This document shows, one piece after another, positions 29,401 to 40,210 of a stretch of DNA of 64,000 bases. The stretch comes from Closterium sp. NIES-65 (Eukaryota; Streptophyta; Zygnematophyceae; Desmidiales; Closteriaceae). The DNA lies in the NCBI GenBank assembly GCA_948144175.1, contig CANXME010002192.1:1054001-1118000 (forward strand). The letters run 5' to 3'. The notes below the pieces were generated by a model, which saw only the letters and a program-made list of their open reading frames with translations, was not told the origin of the DNA and ran no database searches. Position 1 is the first letter of the stretch, and every line of letters begins with the position of its first letter. A program made the position numbers and the translations under genes.

Positions 29401-31087
29401 CTGCCATCGCTGCTGAAGCTGCTGCTCCCCCACCCGCCACGAATACTGCTCCCTGCCTTCCCTCCCTCCCTGTCTCGCCTCCCCCAGCTTGCCCGAGGAG
29501 GGGACTCCTCTCTGCTCGTCCAGCACCACCCCTCGCTCCTCTCCGCTCTGCACTCTGCCATCGCTGCCGAAGCTGCTGCTCCCTGCCTCCCACTAATACT
29601 GCTCCGTGCCTTCCCTCCCTCCCTGTCTCGCCTCCCCCAGCTTGCCCGAGGTGGGGATTCTTCTCTTCTCGCCCTGCACTGCCCCTCACTCCTCTCCGCC
29701 CTGCACTCTGCCATCGCTGCCGAAGCTGCTGCCCCCCGCCCCCCTGCTGCTGCTGCCACAGCTGAGAACGCCAAGAGCGAGAAGGGAAAGAAGGGGAAAA
29801 AGGGGAAGGGGAAGAGCAAGGAGGGACAGGGTGAGGAGAAGGAGAAGGCAAAGGAGGAAGGGGAGGAGGGGGAGGAGGGGGAGAAAGCAGAGGGGGAGAC
29901 GGAGGAGCAACAGAGCCATGTGTTGGAGGACTTCTTTGGGAGTAGAGTGCTCAGGAGACTGGTGGCTGATGAGGAGAGGCTAGCAGCTGCAGCAGCTGTG
30001 GAAGGAGCAGAAGAAACGGCAAAGGCAGAAGAAGAAGCAGGAGGGGAAGGGGAAGGGGAAGGGGAAGGGGAAGGGGAAGGGGAAGGGGAAGGGGAAGGGG
30101 AGCCTTTTTGTGCTGTGTTGTGGCGAGAGGCGTTGCAAGGGCGGTGCAGGGAGTGGGGCACAGGACACAGGTGAGACCAAAGGGAGAGCGCTAGCGTGAG
30201 AGAGAGGGCTAGCGTGAGAGAGAGGGCTAGCGTGAGAGAGAGGGCTAGCGTGAGAGAGAGGGCTAGCGTGAGAGAGAGGGCTAGCGTGAGAGAGAGGGCT
30301 AGCGTGAGAGAGAGGGCTAGCGTGAGAGAGAGGGCTAGCGTGAGAGAGAGGGCTAGCGTGAGAGAGAGGGCTAGCGTGAGAGAGAGGGCTAGCGTGAGAG
30401 AGAGGGCTAGCGTGAGAGAGAGGGCTAGCGTGAGAGAGAGGGCCACAGGACACATGTAAGACAAGAGAGGACACGAATTCATGACTCTTGAAGTGTTTCC
30501 AGGAAGCGCTCTGATATTGTTTCCCTCATCTCTTCCCTCGCCGTCTCCCTGCTTTACTTCCCACGTTTCTCCTCCCTCCTTTCTCCACCTCGTTTGTTTT
30601 TCCCATTCCTCCTTTCCTTTACCCCTCCCTCTTGACTTTTGAGTCGACTCAAAAGTCTCCCTCTTGTCTCCCTCTTGTCTCCCTCTTGTCTCCCTCTTGT
30701 CTCCCTCTTGTCTCCCTCTTGTCTCCCTCTTGTCTCCCTCTTGTCTCCCTCTTGTCTCCCTCTTGTCTCCCTCTTTTCTCCCTCTTGTCTCCCTCTTGTC
30801 TCCCTCTTGTCTCCCTCTTGTCTCCCTCTTGTCTCCCTCTTGTCTCCCTCTTGTCTCCCTCTTGTCTCCCCTTCTACTTTTCCTTTTCCCCCATTCGCCT
30901 TAATCCTATCCTCCTTTCTCCCCATCCTGTCTTCTGCAGCGCCAAAGTAGTGGCAGCACTGGCCCATGCCCCTCACAAGCCAACAAAAGACGCCGCCCTG
31001 AAAGAAATGGCAGCATTCCTTGATAAGCCCGAATTTGCAGCACTGAAACGGCTGGTGGAGAGTCCTCCCACGCACCACCACCACTAG
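20589..31087 (+). CDS. PUM24: Nucleolar Puf-repeat protein (APUM24/Puf6-like)
   Basis: Divergent Pumilio/Puf protein of the Puf6/PUF-A/APUM24 group, known to act in the nucleolus in pre-rRNA processing and ribosome assembly. Exons: 20589-21140, 21470-21523, 22436-22497, 23105-23310, 23886-23969, 24945-25216, 25402-25515, 25846-25965, 27747-27902, an acidic exon ending at 28449, 28778-28852, 29641-30170 and 30940-31087. Total is about 910 residues against roughly 640 in land plants. The N-terminus is an RGG/RGR-rich tract. Then come ELAEARKKRRRPLFDLEKEL, TLLWEKSRQRN, Puf-type repeats (SHTVSRVLQMCVKHG, YAHHLVNRMMDHASK, RGHVVEMMRHPVASAVIEHA, RMVHTRDGVRIANTM, CDDHGHLLLLQLL, GRRFLLQLLAP), an expanded Glu/Gly tract, RRKLLVDSGLAE, SHVLEDFFGSRVLRRLV and the C-terminal AKVVAALAHAP. 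The junction between 27902 and about 28087 is unresolved: the frame changes within GA-rich repeats and could be an intron or an assembly error. Confidence 0.87.
21941..22430 (+). repeat. TG-rich minisatellite in Puf intron 2
   Basis: An array built from two short related units (tgtacatgtgtgtgac and tgaatgcatgtgtgac) in alternating and doubled order. It fills the end of the intron before the exon at 22436. The long open frame on the minus strand across it is a product of the repeat and not a gene. Confidence 0.92.
22520..22676 (+). repeat. 17-bp minisatellite in Puf intron 3
   Basis: About nine tandem copies of gtgcgtgggtgccgaga with few substitutions, directly after the exon ending at 22497. 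It is followed by G-rich sequence and a long run of C near 22768-22795. Confidence 0.88.
22912..24850 (+). repeat. Puf-gene exon-edge copies, exons 4 to 6
   Basis: Acceptor plus start of exon 4 is copied at about 22912-23000. The exon 4 end is copied at about 23350-23475 and again, shorter, at 23540-23620. The start of exon 5 is copied at 23733-23805 and its end at 24137-24190. Acceptor plus start of exon 6 is copied at 24693-24850. The intact copies used in the gene model are those giving a continuous frame into the next exon. Confidence 0.8.
24201..24545 (+). repeat. 21-bp minisatellite in Puf intron 5
   Basis: About 16 near-perfect copies of a 21-bp unit (gccatgccacgtactcatgg plus t). Because 21 is a multiple of three, it stays open in several frames on both strands, giving false repetitive reading frames. 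Confidence 0.95.
26051..26088. repeat. 38-bp perfect palindrome with TTTTGAG core
   Basis: Perfect palindrome with core TTTTGAGTCGACTCAAAA at 26061-26078. It is flanked on both sides by a direct repeat of about 30 bp containing gcagaggcatgatgtgtcgc, the right copy of which leads into a duplicate of the exon 8 segment. It lies in an intron of the Puf gene. Confidence 0.92.
26829..27450 (+). repeat. 113-bp satellite derived from a Puf-gene exon
   Basis: Five to six tandem units of 113 bp starting near 26829, 26944, 27057, 27170, 27283 and 27396. Each contains the start of exon 9 (coding for FVIKKLLKDLFEVVQEQ) and a pyrimidine-rich intron stretch. Less regular copies lie at about 26526, 26621, 26725, 27499 and 27625. 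The intact exon starts at 27747. Confidence 0.93.
28590..29575 (+). repeat. Puf-gene exon-edge copies, exons 11 and 12
   Basis: The start of exon 11 is copied at about 28590-28640. Acceptor plus start of exon 12 (coding for LARGGDSSLL and SALHSAIAA) is copied at about 29176-29260, 29333-29420 and 29489-29590, with a period of about 155 bp, before the intact exon at 29641. Confidence 0.82.
30190..30441 (+). repeat. 18-bp minisatellite in the last Puf intron
   Basis: Fourteen tandem copies of gctagcgtgagagagagg, almost without variation. The unit is a multiple of three, so it is open on both strands, but it begins shortly after the donor at 30171 and lies in the intron. Confidence 0.95.
30634..30870 (+). 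repeat. 24-bp palindrome followed by 11-bp array
   Basis: A perfect 24-bp palindrome (30634-30657, core TTTTGAGTCGACTCAAAA at 30637-30654) stands at the left edge of about 20 tandem copies of tctccctcttg (to about 30870). The sequence left of the palindrome (ccctccctcttg) resembles the array unit, so the palindrome again marks a duplication edge. Confidence 0.9.
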
Positions 31088-31912
31088 CAACGGTAGCAGC
31101 AGGAGGTGTGTTTTGAGTCGGCTCAGAGAACTCACCTCTGTAGCAAGGTTCGCCTATCAATCCGAGCTTGCGGCACTGAAATGATTGGTGGAGAGTCCAC
31201 TGTTCCACCACCACTAGCTGCAGCAGCAGCTGCAGCAGCGTTAAGAGTATCACCTGTTTTGGTGCCCTGCCTGCCCCCCCCACCACCACCGCCGCCACCA
31301 TCAGTAGCAGCAACAACAAAACCACAATTTTACTGAGTGTGCATTGCGTAGACAAGAAAATCACAATTCACTGCTTTATCTGCTGATGTGTTGTTGGAGG
31401 ATGGGATAGGAAATTGAAAACTAATCTTGTCGTTATGGAATGAAGAAAGCATTTACGGTACAATAATTTACATGGCTTCCCAGCAGAGCAAGTTGTCTCT
31501 CTACCTTGCTGAGGGCCACCCATGACTATGGATACAAGCTACACGTTAACAAAACCTTGCCAGTACGAGACACTTTAGTAATGCTTGTATAGGCCACAAG
31601 GCAGATTTGTTACATTACAAAGACCATTGGCAGATGGAAGCGAGAAACCTGCAACAACAGCAGAACTAGAAGCAGCAGAAGTAGCAGCAACAGCAACAGA
31701 AGGGACAGTAGTCAATTTTCACCAACGGTTACTGCTTGCATTACAGCAACTGATACTCTATCCTTTTGCACAGCAGTAGGTGAAACCACACAGCAGATGG
31801 TCACCATTCTGCCAGAAGGACCAGGGGCCAGGACCATGCTTGGAGCTCCCTAAGTGCAACGCTTAGCACCAACAGTGTGCAACACCCAATGTGGAAACAC
31901 TAAGCACAGCAC
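31088..31912. other. Convergent intergenic region, Puf gene and MPP-beta
   Basis: Just after the Puf stop lies a near-palindrome (31111-31126, TTTTGAGTCGGCTCAGAG), then a decayed copy of the last Puf exon at about 31150-31215. The rest probably holds the two 3' ends. Short Gln/Ala-type triplet tracts occur. No other gene was seen. Confidence 0.5.
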
Positions 31913-34900
31913 TTAATATCGCAGCCAGAAAGTGCGGCGGCGCAGCCAGTTGTAATCTGGGAGGAACTGCGTCGGGCCGATGGCTGCCACCGCCACATCC
32001 TGAGTAGGGGGTATGAATGGGGAAGGGGGAGTAGAATAAGGGGGGAGGGGGGACACGTGTGACGAAACTGACCAATTGTAGTCCGGGAAGAACTGCATAG
32101 GGCCGATAGCTGCCACCGATAGCTGCCACCGTCCCGTACTGTTGAGCATCACACAGGGCAGTCAGTGAACCGCTCTGGAACGCACTTCACCGTCTCAGCA
32201 TCCACGGCATCGATACGCGCACAACCCTCATCACAAGCGGCACACCCACTCCCACCATCATCACCCATCATCACCCTTCATCACCCATCCCACTTCTCAC
32301 CCTGTCCATCAGGAACCGCTCTGCAACGCGCTTCACCGTCTCAGCATCCACGGCATCGATGCGGGCAAACATCTCAGCCAGCGGGATGCGCCGCCCGTAC
32401 GTGATCAGCTGCCGCCCGATGTCCTCCGCCACTGCGCTTGAGCCGTCCAGATGCAGAGCAAGGGATGCCTTGAGCTGTGGGGTGGGTGGGAAGGGGTGGA
32501 GAGGGGTGCACACGTGCGTACGTGATCAGCTGCCGACCAATGCCCTCCGCCACTGCACTCGAGCCGTCCAGGTGCAACGCCAGGGACACCTTCAGCTGGT
32601 GGGGTGGGTGGTGTGGAGGGGGTTGGCGGTGGGTGGGGTATCACAATGACCAGTGAAAGCTGAGTGGTGCGAATGCATGTGAGGTGACAGCATGCTACCG
32701 CAAATGGCTGGTAACATGCTGACAACGGGCTGACTGACTGACAGCATGCTGACGTGGCATGGCACTTACTGCGTTGCCAGCGCGGGTGACGTCGTCATCA
32801 GACACGCGGTACACGAGGCGGGTGATCTCATGCATCATGGCCCACGCGAGGTCGTCCAGATGGTCGGGCTGCTCATGGCATGGCACCAGACAGAAGAGCA
32901 CATAAACAATAGGGGGGGGGGGGGGGGGGAAGGAGGGGTGGTGGGAACAGGACAGGGTAGGGTGGGCATATGAGACACAGACACGCGGTACACGAGGCGG
33001 GTGATCTCATGCATCATGGCCCACGCGAGGTCGTCCAGATGGTCGGGCTGCTCACATGCATGGGGATATGGTGGGAGAGTGAGGAGATGGGGACATGGTT
33101 TAGGCAAATGAAGCACATGTCACATGCGAGTGACCCCATCTCATGCATCATGGCCCACGCGAGGTCGTCCAGATGGTCGGGCTGCTCACATGCATGGGGA
33201 TATGGTGGGAGAGTGAGGAGATGGGGACATGGTTTAGGCAAATGAAGCACATGTCACATGCGAGTGACCCCATCTCATGCATCATGGCCCACGCGAGGTC
33301 GTCCAGATGGTCGGGCTGCTCACATGCATGGGGATATGGTGGGAGAGTGAGGAGATGGGGACATGGTTTAGGCAAATGAAGCACATGTCACATGCGAGTG
33401 ACCCCATCTCATGCATCATGACCCACGCGAGGTCGTCCAGATGGTCGAGCTGCTCACATGCATGGGAACAGACAGCACGGCATCAACAATGGGAGGTTGG
33501 GAATAAGGCAGGGTATGGAGAAAGGCCAGAGTAGGGTGGGTTGGGTATGTGGGACACAGCATGCGGTCGACGTGGCGAGTGATCTCACACATCATGGCCC
33601 ATGTTAGGCCATCCAGATGGCCGGGCTGCTCATGTGCATGGGGATTAGTATGAGCATGAGAAGATGGGAACATGGGGTAGGCAAATGAGACATGTTGTAT
33701 GGTGGCTGAGGGAAGTACGCTGCTTGCAATGAAGTGCCTTGCATTGAAATTCTGAAAGCTGCACTTCATTGAAAGCTGCACTTCATTGAAAGCTGCACTT
33801 CACCTTGGCGCAGGCATAGACGCCAAACAACCCCGTGTCAGAGTAGTTGGTGTTGAACGCCATGAATCGCTCACACAGGCTGTTGGCCGCCACCTTCTGT
33901 GCCAACTCCGACCTGCAAGGAGAGGGGGAGACGGTAAGAAGGAGAGGGGTGGAGAAGGATGGGGGGCAGGCAGGGAGAGATGAGCAGAGAGAGGGGCTGG
34001 ACTGGATGGATGCTGCAGTTGGTGTTGAATGAAATGAACGCCATGAAGCGCTCACAGAGACTGTTGGCCGCCACCTTCTGCACTGGAGAATAAAGAGGGC
34101 AACTCTTCAGTATGTGAGGGGGAAGCAAGGTGGAGGGGCAGGGAGAGATGAGCAGGGAAAGAGGGGGACGAGAAGATGGGGCTAGCGCACCACAGATATT
34201 CCTCTCGATCACTCACACGCCCCGCGGCTCCAGGACCCCAGCATGGCCTGCATGACCTGCAGCGTCATGGCATCACCATCTCACTCCATACTGTACCATA
34301 GCACACCGTGATTCTTAACCCAACGCATTCCCCTGCCCGCCCCGCAGCTCCACGACCCCAGCATGGTCTGCATGACCTGCAGCGCCACAGCATCCAGGTC
34401 GGTCCAGATGGGCTACTGCTCGCCGTACCATACCACCAAACCATACCATACTACCTAGACGCGTGTTTCTTACTCACCCCAATGCATTCCCTCCGCCAGC
34501 CACGCGGCTCCATGACCCAAGCATGGTCTGCATGATCTGCAGCGCCACAGCACCACCCTCTCACCCGCCTGATTGCTCGTAACCCATCACACAACCACCC
34601 ATCACCCCTCATAAATACTCACCCCAGAGCATTCCCCCCACCAGCACCGCGGCTCCACGACCCCAGCATGGTCTGCATGATCTGCAGCGCCACGGCATCC
34701 GGGTCCGTCCAGCTGGCGCCCTTGTAGGCGATGGCGAAGTTGGTCAGCGGCATGTCGTCATCACGGATGCGCACCTCAGAACCTGAGAACAACGGGGGCA
34801 GGGAAGGGAAGAGGAGAAGCGAAGGAGGAGGGGAGGAGTGGTTAGCAACTAGCAGTCCAGCTGGCGCCCTTGTAACCACTCCTCTGTAAGCAATGGCGAA

Positions 34901-37900
34901 GTTGGTCAGCGGCATGTCGTCATCGCGGATGCGCACTTCGGAGCCTGGGGGGAGAAGGGGTGAGGGTGGGAGGGAGGAGGCGTGTGGGTGGGAGGGGAGG
35001 GATTGTTGACTTGAGACAGCAGTCCAGCTGGCGCCCGCCCTTGTAGGCAAGGGCTTGTTGTCGCCACGAATGGGCACCTCTGAGCTTGAAGACAAAGGGA
35101 GTGGGAGGGGGGGGAGGGGGATTGGTGACTCATAAAATCTCTCACAAGTGGCCCCACACCACGGACATTTGAACTTGAACTGGATGGCAAGAGCTGCAGC
35201 AGCACCACCACTACCCCACCTGTGAACTTGGAGGGCTCTTTGGCAATGAGGTCAGCAACAGTGGTGGTGCTGGCAGCAGGCAGCAGTGGCTGGTGGCCTT
35301 TGTACATTCTCAAAACTGGCTTATTTACACACACCACCACCACCACCAGTAACACTCACCTGTGAACTTGGAGGGCTCCTTGGCAATGAGGTCAGCGACC
35401 GTGGTGGTGCTGGCAGCAGGCAGCAGTGGCTGATGGCCTTTGTACATTCTCAAAACTGGCTTATTTACACACACCACCACCACCACCAGTAACACCCACC
35501 TGTGAACTTGGAGGGCTCCTTGGCAATGAGGTCCGCGACAGTGGTGGTGCTGGCAGCAGGCAGCGAGGCGAAGGTCTTCTCCACCATCTTCACCAGCGCG
35601 TCGTGATCCACCGCTCCTGCTGCCGACACCACCTGGGGGCAGGGTGAGGAGGGTATGGGGGGAGGACGGGTTTGGTTGCGGCAGGGGGGTTGGTTAGTGA
35701 CTGCAGCAGGCAGCGAGGCGAATGTCTTCTCCACCATCTTCACCAGCGCATCGTGATCCACCGCTCCTGCTGCTGAGACCACCTGAAGGTGAGGAGAACG
35801 GGTGTGGGGGGGCCGGGGGGTGGGAATTGTTGGAAGGAAGAGAGCAAGGGCAGGCAGCGACGCGAATGTCTTCTCAACCTTCTCCACCAGCGCGTCATAG
35901 CTCGCCGCTCCTGCTGCCGCCACCACCTGGGGGAAGCGGGAAAAGGGTGGAGGAGATTGGATGAGCGGTGGAGGGCGGGTAGTCCGTCGCAATGTGCCTC
36001 TCAAATGCTTTCTGGGAATAGCAAGCATACCTTGCCCCCCACGCATTCCTTTCCTCTTTTGAGGCGCCTCAAAAGTCGCAATGTGCCTCTCAAGATCCTT
36101 TCTGGGAATAGCAAGCATACCTATCCCCACCACGCATTCGTTCCCCCCCACGCCACCCCACCCCACACACGCAGCCACATCCATCCCCGCTATAAGCTCA
36201 CCATCCTGGGCCCGGTGTAGTGCGTGGCAATGTACTTCTCGAGGTCGTCCCTTGTGATGGCGCGCACGTTGTCCGCGGACCCCAGAATGGAGGCACCCCG
36301 TCCTCCCCACCTCCCACCACACGCAGCCCCATTCATCCCCGCTATAAGCTCACCATCCTGGGCCCGGTGTAGTGCGTGGCAATTTACTTCTCGAGGTCGT
36401 CCCTTGTGATGGCGCGCACGTTGTCCGCGGACCCCAGAATGGAGGCACCCCGTCCTCCCCACCTCCCACCACACGCAGCCCCATTCATCCCCGCTATAAG
36501 CTCACCATCCTGGGCCCGGTGTAGTGCGTGGCGATGTACTTCTCGAGATCGTTGCGCGTAATGGCGCGCACGTTGTCCGCGGAGCCCAGAATGGTGCGCC
36601 CCAGCGGGCTGAACTGGAACGCCGTGGCGTGCAGATGGTCGAACAGCACCTCCTCCACCTGCTTCTCGATCTGCGCGTGTGCGTGTGCGTGGTGGGAGAG
36701 AGGGGTTAAGTGGGGAGGGAGCAGGGTAAGTGGAGGGTGGGAGGCTTGACAGGAGTTGAGAGGTGGATCGTGGCGTGCAGATGATCGAACAGCACCTCCT
36801 CCACCTGCTTCTCGATCTGCGCACGTGGGGAGAGAGGAGAGGGGGAACGTGGGGTGGGGGATGAGGGAAGGAAAGGGGACGCGTACACGCGAGCCCAGAA
36901 TGGTGCGCCCCAGCGGGCTGAACTGGAACGCCGTGGCGTGGAGTTGATCGAACAGCACCTCCTCCACCTGCTTCTCGATCTGCAAACGGGCATGGGTGAG
37001 CGTGTGCGCGCGTGTGTACGTGCGTGTGTGCGTTAGGGAAGGGGTGCAAGTGGGAGGTTAGGGAGTTGCAAGGAGGGCTGAACTGGAACGCCGTGGCGTG
37101 CCGATGGTCAAATAGCACCTTCTCCACCTGCTTCTCGATCTGCGCGGCTATGGGTTGGGGAAAAAAAGGTAAATGGGAACGCGGAAAGGGGGCCGGCGGA
37201 CGAAGGGAATTCAAAGGAAGGGGGAGAAGCGGGTCGGGGCGTGCAGATGGTTCACGCGACTAATCTGCACATCCACCTGCTTCGCGATCTGAAAGGCAAG
37301 ACGAGAATCGATACCGCAAGAGCGTCGTTCTCCCAATAAGTACGCCGCCTGTTTCCGCTGGAGCAACCACTACGATCAAGACAGTTACTGGTGAGAACGA
37401 AGGCGACTCGGATCGCCACAATAGCACGTACTAACTCTACCGCCTTAATACGCTCGTAGTGCCACCATCACCACCATCACCGGGCTATAAAGAGTACGTC
37501 GCCATAGTACCTCCTGCATTTCCCGCAAAAAAAGAACCGACAGTTTAGCAGCGCGCCTGTGTCCCAACGGAACTAACGTACCTCCTGCATTTCCCGCAAA
37601 ATGACTCCGCGCTCGCGGTCCACCGCATCCTCGCTAAAAAGCGAATTCTGCAGAATGTCTCCGAGCAGATCTACTGCGACGGGGATATCCTTCTGCACCA
37701 CCTTCGCGTAATACGTCGTCATCTCGCGCGACGTGTACGCGTTAAGATGTCCTCCGGCATTCTCAACCTCCATCTCCAGCTGCTGCACCGACCGTCTCTT
37801 AGTCCCCTTAAAAATCATATGCTCCAGAAAATGCGCGGTTCCGTTAGTAGCTTCGCTCTCGTACCGGCTCCCCGCGTCGATCCACACGCCGATCGTGGCC

Positions 37901-38181
37901 GTCTTCGGCGCGTTCGGGTTCGGGTTCGCCTCGCTAGCGACGCGAAGGCCGTTGGATAAGGTCGTGACACGTGTCGCCGGGATAAGCCCGAGGGCCGCGC
38001 TGTGATCGACGGTTATGGGGATCGGCGAGTTATAGCGCGCGAATCGGTCCTCGTCCACTATCTGCACGGCTGCGGGGGCTGCTTGCGCGGAGAATGCGCG
38101 GAAAGGGGCGATCGAGCCAGATCTGCGGCCGGACGCGGAACGAGCCGCGCGGGACGCGGCGGCTAGCAACCGGGAAGCCAT
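31913..38181 (-). CDS. MPPB: Mitochondrial processing peptidase beta subunit
   Basis: Catalytic subunit of the matrix peptidase that removes presequences from imported proteins; in plants it is part of the cytochrome bc1 complex. Exons on the minus strand: 38181-37582, 36670-36506, 35632-35500, 34782-34623, 33912-33804, 32868-32770, 32474-32301, 31999-31913; all phases match, 508 residues, normal length. The first about 35 residues form an Arg/Ala/Ser-rich presequence without acidic residues ([20 protein letters not shown]). The zinc site is HFLEH at 117-121, with the distal Glu197 76 residues on, as in active beta subunits. Conserved landmarks: [79 protein letters not shown] and the C-terminal [16 protein letters not shown]. 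An upstream in-frame ATG at 38295 would add a Pro-rich leader and is less likely. Confidence 0.95.
33030..33460 (-). repeat. 134-bp satellite derived from MPP-beta exon 6
   Basis: Three to four nearly identical 134-bp units, each with the first part of exon 6 (coding for [14 protein letters not shown]) and a G/A-rich intron stretch. A more diverged unit lies at about 33570-33630. The intact exon is at 32770-32868. Confidence 0.9.
35986..36150. repeat. Tandem duplication with palindrome at its junction
   Basis: A unit of about 70 bp starting gtcgcaatgtgcctctcaa is present twice, and the palindrome TTTTGAGGCGCCTCAAAA (36057-36074, 20 bp with its outer pair) sits exactly between the copies. It lies in an MPP-beta intron. 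Confidence 0.88.
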
Positions 38182-38520
38182 GGTTGAATCCAAACGGCTA
38201 GTGGCTGTGGACAGGCGGGGCGGGCGGAGCGGAGTGAGCGGAGGGCGGAAGATGAGAGGCGGAGGGTGGAACGGGTAAGGCGGGACGAAGGACACCTCAG
38301 CAGCCCTCGCGAAGGGAAACCTGAAGCTACTAAAGGTAATGTCCTAGCCTCTTGGCAACCACGTGCGACAAAAGCACTTGCAATGGGGGAGGAAAAGGCT
38401 TTCTTCCACCCGCCAGTGCGCACGCGCGGGTCGTCGTCAGCTCCACCCCGCCTCCGCCTCAACTTTTGCGGAGGGTCCAAATCTCAATGCAGGGTCGAAT
38501 AGTGAAAAAAAAATACATGC
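38182..38520. promoter_or_regulatory. MPP-beta upstream region
   Basis: Sequence between the MPP-beta start and the first LTR of the gypsy fossil. It should hold the promoter and leader of MPP-beta, unless the element insertion 340 bp upstream has cut it off. No specific element was assigned. Confidence 0.45.
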
Positions 38521-38979
38521 TGTTAGGCCTGACGGCCTAAGTCCGCTAAAGAATTAGCGGGGTAGACTAAGTCGAGGATGAAAGGCGGCGGAAGACTTTG
38601 GCGAAAGAACTACTAGCGAAATAGGCGAAGAAGTTACTGAGTAATTGAAGAAGAGTTGAATGAGAATTGATTGATATGAGGGAATACAAACAAGGTTGAT
38701 ATAGCATGCAAGAACAATTGAATGAAAGTGGGTTGTGGGACTAGGAACTAGAAGGCAAAGAAAGTAGAGTGCCACGTGGCACTAGGAAATCTAGGAAGAT
38801 AAGGATAAGGATGAGTTGGATGGGTTGGGAAAATACTGTTCAAAGGAAACAGTAAATCCCCCCTTAACACTACCCCCCTCCCAAGGAGGCGACGTCCGCG
38901 GCGCCTGCAGACTGAAGATACGCTCGGAGGCAAGCGTTGTCGGGAGACAACGAGGACAAAGGAACCCAGCTGTCGTCTG

Positions 38980-40210
38980 TGTCAGAATGTTATGTTTGTC
39001 TAGCCTGCAGTGGGGTACTCAATAGTGAGTACAGCCCAACTTAGGGTTTCCTACTGTATATGTACTCAACTGCTTGCTAGTGAACCTCCTCTCTTCTTCC
39101 ATTCCTCATTTCTTCACATGCTATCAGAGCATCTACGCTTCTGGCCTGTGGTCCCACCTAACTGCTTCCGGTGCTACTCTGTGTTCGACACGCCCCGTGG
39201 CGTGCCCCTCGCGCTACTCTTAGCGGCCCCGTTGCCGCCCTTCCAGGCCCCTCGCGGCCCCTTCGCGGCCCCGTCGCCGCCCCTTTCACGGCCCGTCGCC
39301 GCCCTTCCAGGCCCCTCGCGGCCCCTTCGCGGCCCCGTCGCCGCCCCTATCGGCCCCGTCGACACCGCCAGCGGCCCCGTCGCCGACCCTAGCGGCCCCG
39401 TCGCCACTCCTATCGGCCCCGTCGCTGCCGCCAGCAGCCCCGTCGCCGCCGCCAGCGGCCCCGTCGCCGCCACTTGCGGCCCCGGCCCCGCCCCGGTCAT
39501 GCCCCGTCGCTAGCCGCGGGCACGTGCACCGCCCCCCCCCCCCCCCCCTTTTTCCCATCGCCCGTCGCGGCTCTTTCGGGGGCCGCCTGGGGGAGGGGGG
39601 CGAGCATCGCCCCTTCTGCCGCCTGTTTTGGCGCCCTGGGAGACCGCGCGTCGCCCCCCCCCCCCTAACCTCCCTACCCGCCGTCCCGCCCTGGCCTGTG
39701 TTAGGGTCTGGGGGTGGCGAGTAGGGGGTGACGGGTGTGTGGTCTCCCCTGCTCCTCCTCCTCCTTCGTCTCCCACTACTGCAGCTGTCGCTGAGGGGGG
39801 TGGATGTGTGGGAGCCTGGGGTTTAGGGTTTAAGGGGGGTACTGTGGGAGTGGAGCTAGGGTTTTGAGGGAGGTGGATGTGTGTGAGCCTGCGGTTTAGG
39901 GTGTAAGGGGGGTGCTATGGAAGTGGAGCTAGGGTTTGAGCAGGGGGTGTGTGTCGAGAGGTGTGGGGCAGCTGGAGGAGGTTGGTTGAACGGAGGTTGT
40001 CGTCGTGTCGTCAGCAGCACCAGTAGTCCGGAGCACTGCTCCGGCAGCCCAGTCGTAGCCAGCTGTGCCAGTTGCCCGTGGGTCCGTTGCTCGTCTGCCG
40101 CTAGTCTTAGCCGCGGAGCCAGTTACTCCAGTAGTCCGGAGCGCTGTTCCAGTAGCCGCTGTGCCAGTGTGACTCCTGTTGCCCGTGTGTCTGCAGCTTC
40201 AGCCGTCACG
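38980..40210 (+). mobile_element. Truncated non-autonomous copia-type LTR element
   Basis: A 5' LTR of about 139 bp (38980-39118) begins TGTCAGAATG and is followed at once by TGCTATCAGAGC, a primer site for initiator Met tRNA. A GC-rich repetitive leader follows (about 39200-39500). The part at about 39700-40210 matches, in reverse orientation, the interior of the element at 58816-60307. No second LTR was found, so the element is truncated. It lies near the 3' end of the gypsy coding region and on the opposite strand. The right boundary is approximate. Confidence 0.65.

Larger units (their letters stand above)
32075..37530 (-). repeat. Exon-edge copies throughout MPP-beta introns
   Basis: Every exon has at least one partial copy: exon 8 start at about 32075-32130; exon 7 end near 32168-32215 and start near 32519-32595; exon 6 start repeatedly at 32990-33630; exon 5 at 34018-34085; exon 4 end near 34230, 34340 and 34495, and start near 34858 and 35028; exon 3 end near 35222 and 35360, and start near 35705 and 35858; exon 2 end near 36205 and 36353, and start near 36770, 36895 and 37078; exon 1 end near 37509. 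Copies of exon ends lie 3' of the intact exon in gene direction and copies of exon starts lie 5' of it. Confidence 0.85.

Noticed and set aside
29379-30482. Minus-strand open frame with LTLALS repeats
   Set aside because: It is the reverse reading of the 18-bp array and of the Puf exon 12 coding strand.
38521-38869. The repeat shared with 61570-61920 as a MITE pair
   Set aside because: Both copies lie in the same orientation and CATGC flanks only the outer edges, so they are the two LTRs of one element.
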